Assembly (NCBI GenBank): GCA_945957605.1
Contig: CAMFLR010000011.1
Coordinates: 186,001-250,000 of the forward strand
DNA length: 64,000 nt
Origin: an uncultured Isosphaeraceae bacterium
Lineage (GTDB): Bacteria > Planctomycetota > Planctomycetia > Isosphaerales > Isosphaeraceae
Reading direction: 5' to 3'
Position numbers and translations under genes: made by a program. Shown here piece by piece: positions 63,315 through 64,000 of this stretch. Each line of letters starts with the position of its first letter. The first letter of the stretch is position 1. The notes under the pieces were generated by a model. The model searched no databases. It was not told the DNA's origin and worked only from the letters and a program-made list of their open reading frames with translations.

Positions 63315-64000
63315 GCCCGAGCCTTTCGGACGGTCGAGCGTTGGGCGACGATGAGGGCGAGAATCGACACCGTTGCGACGAGAGATGTCAGCGCCAGTGC
63401 CTGGCGGTTGTCATCAACTTGCACGGCGTCGTAGATGGCGAGCGCAGCGGTTTGCGTCGCGCCGGGAATGCCGCCGCCGACCATCTTGGTTGCGCCGAAA
63501 TCGCCCAGGGCCCGAGCGAATGAGAGCACAGCGCCAGCGATGAGTCCGCGCCAAGCGAGTGGAATTGTCACGCTGAGCAAGACCGACCATTCGCCGCGTC
63601 CGAGCAACCGAGCCGCGTTTTCGAGTGCAGGATCAACGTCTTCAAACGCTGCACGGGCGGGAACGAGAAACATGGGAAACGCCGCGACGCCAGAGGCGAT
63701 CACTGCACCAGTCCAATGAAAGACGAGCGTGATTCCCAGGTTCTGTTCGAGCCAGAGTCCGAACGGCGCGCGGCGGCTGAGCAGTTCGAGGAGGGCGTAG
63801 CCGAGGACGGTCGGAGGTAATACGAGCGGTAGGAGCAGAAATCCGGCGATTAATCCGCGCCCGGGAAATCTCGTTCGCGCTAGCACGAGCGCAAGTGGCA
63901 GGCCGACGGCGACGATCACCGCCGTGGCCAGCGACGCCACGCGCAACGAGAGCCAGAACGGGGTGAGATCGGGCAAGAGAGAAAGTCCGTCGAACGCAAA
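63311..64000 (-). CDS. modB: Molybdate ABC transporter permease, 5' end missing
   Basis: The reading frame runs to the window edge (FAFDGLSLLPDLTPFWLSLR), so the start is just outside. About five membrane helices, the cytoplasmic EAA-type loop ENAARLLGRGEWSVLLSVTI, then PLAWRGLIAGAVLSFARALG and DFGATKMVGGGIPGATQTAA, are the ModB signature. The substrate-binding protein gene modA would be expected upstream (beyond the window). Overlaps modC by ATGA. Confidence 0.93.
   Translation of the reverse strand, partial: FAFDGLSLLPDLTPFWLSLRVASLATAVIVAVGLPLALVLARTRFPGRGLIAGFLLLPLVLPPTVLGYALLELLSRRAPFGLWLEQNLGITLVFHWTGAVIASGVAAFPMFLVPARAAFEDVDPALENAARLLGRGEWSVLLSVTIPLAWRGLIAGAVLSFARALGDFGATKMVGGGIPGATQTAALAIYDAVQVDDNRQALALTSLVATVSILALIVAQRSTVRKARA

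Overview
The window looks like a GC-rich planctomycete chromosome, most like the Isosphaeraceae/Gemmataceae type. The markers are a DUF1559 pilin-like protein with the H-x9-DG tail, a large secreted protein ending in a planctomycete-type heme c domain (CVVCH), an ECF sigma factor overlapping a Ser/Thr kinase gene, a PEP-CTERM protein, a CPBP protease, and many small secreted proteins with no recognisable function. I see no rRNA, tRNA, CRISPR array, transposase or phage gene.

Layout. 1-8 kb: secreted BSP-type peptidase (cut by the window edge), U32/DUF3656 protein, homoserine dehydrogenase followed by an ApgM-family enzyme, VOC protein. 8-13.9 kb: hypotheticals, a kinase and ECF sigma pair, 7Fe ferredoxin, DUF1559 protein. 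14-17.2 kb: aspartokinase with four ACT domains, and argG. With hom and apgM these form a loose aspartate-family/arginine amino acid set. 17.5-22.6 kb: minus-strand block with a Csp-like copper protein, a protein with a degenerate DisA/diadenylate-cyclase domain, and three small secreted proteins, two of them strongly Cys-rich. 22.9-25.9 kb: nucleoside deoxyribosyltransferase and CopA. 26-31 kb: CPBP protease, an overlapping operon (LarA-like, methyltransferase, HAD phosphatase) and the PEP-CTERM protein.

31-41.2 kb is the most unusual part. A DedA gene stands back to back with a run of paralogous secreted SH3-like/TPR proteins: three of about 849 residues and one truncated. A second, decayed copy of the dedA 5' end plus the dedA/TPR promoter region lies between the third and fourth TPR genes, which records a tandem duplication with rearrangement. 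A short box (consensus around TGTANCCTTTGATNCAG) sits 40-44 nt before the starts of the three intact TPR genes.

41.3-51.2 kb: PVC cytochrome-type dehydrogenase, oxidoreductase-like protein with a membrane tail, RibF, a GT39-like membrane glycosyltransferase, PHP metallohydrolase. 51.3-61 kb: a TetR regulator, a 770-bp gene-free tract with three perfect palindromes, then a minus-strand efflux operon read from high to low coordinates (response regulator, histidine kinase, adaptor, RND pump, TolC-like protein). 61-64 kb: RMD1/DUF155-like protein and the molybdate transporter genes modC and modB (modB cut by the window edge).

At least five hairpin-core-hairpin elements resembling REPINs are scattered between genes. 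Beside one of them lies an 11-codon relic of the neighbouring gene's 3' end.
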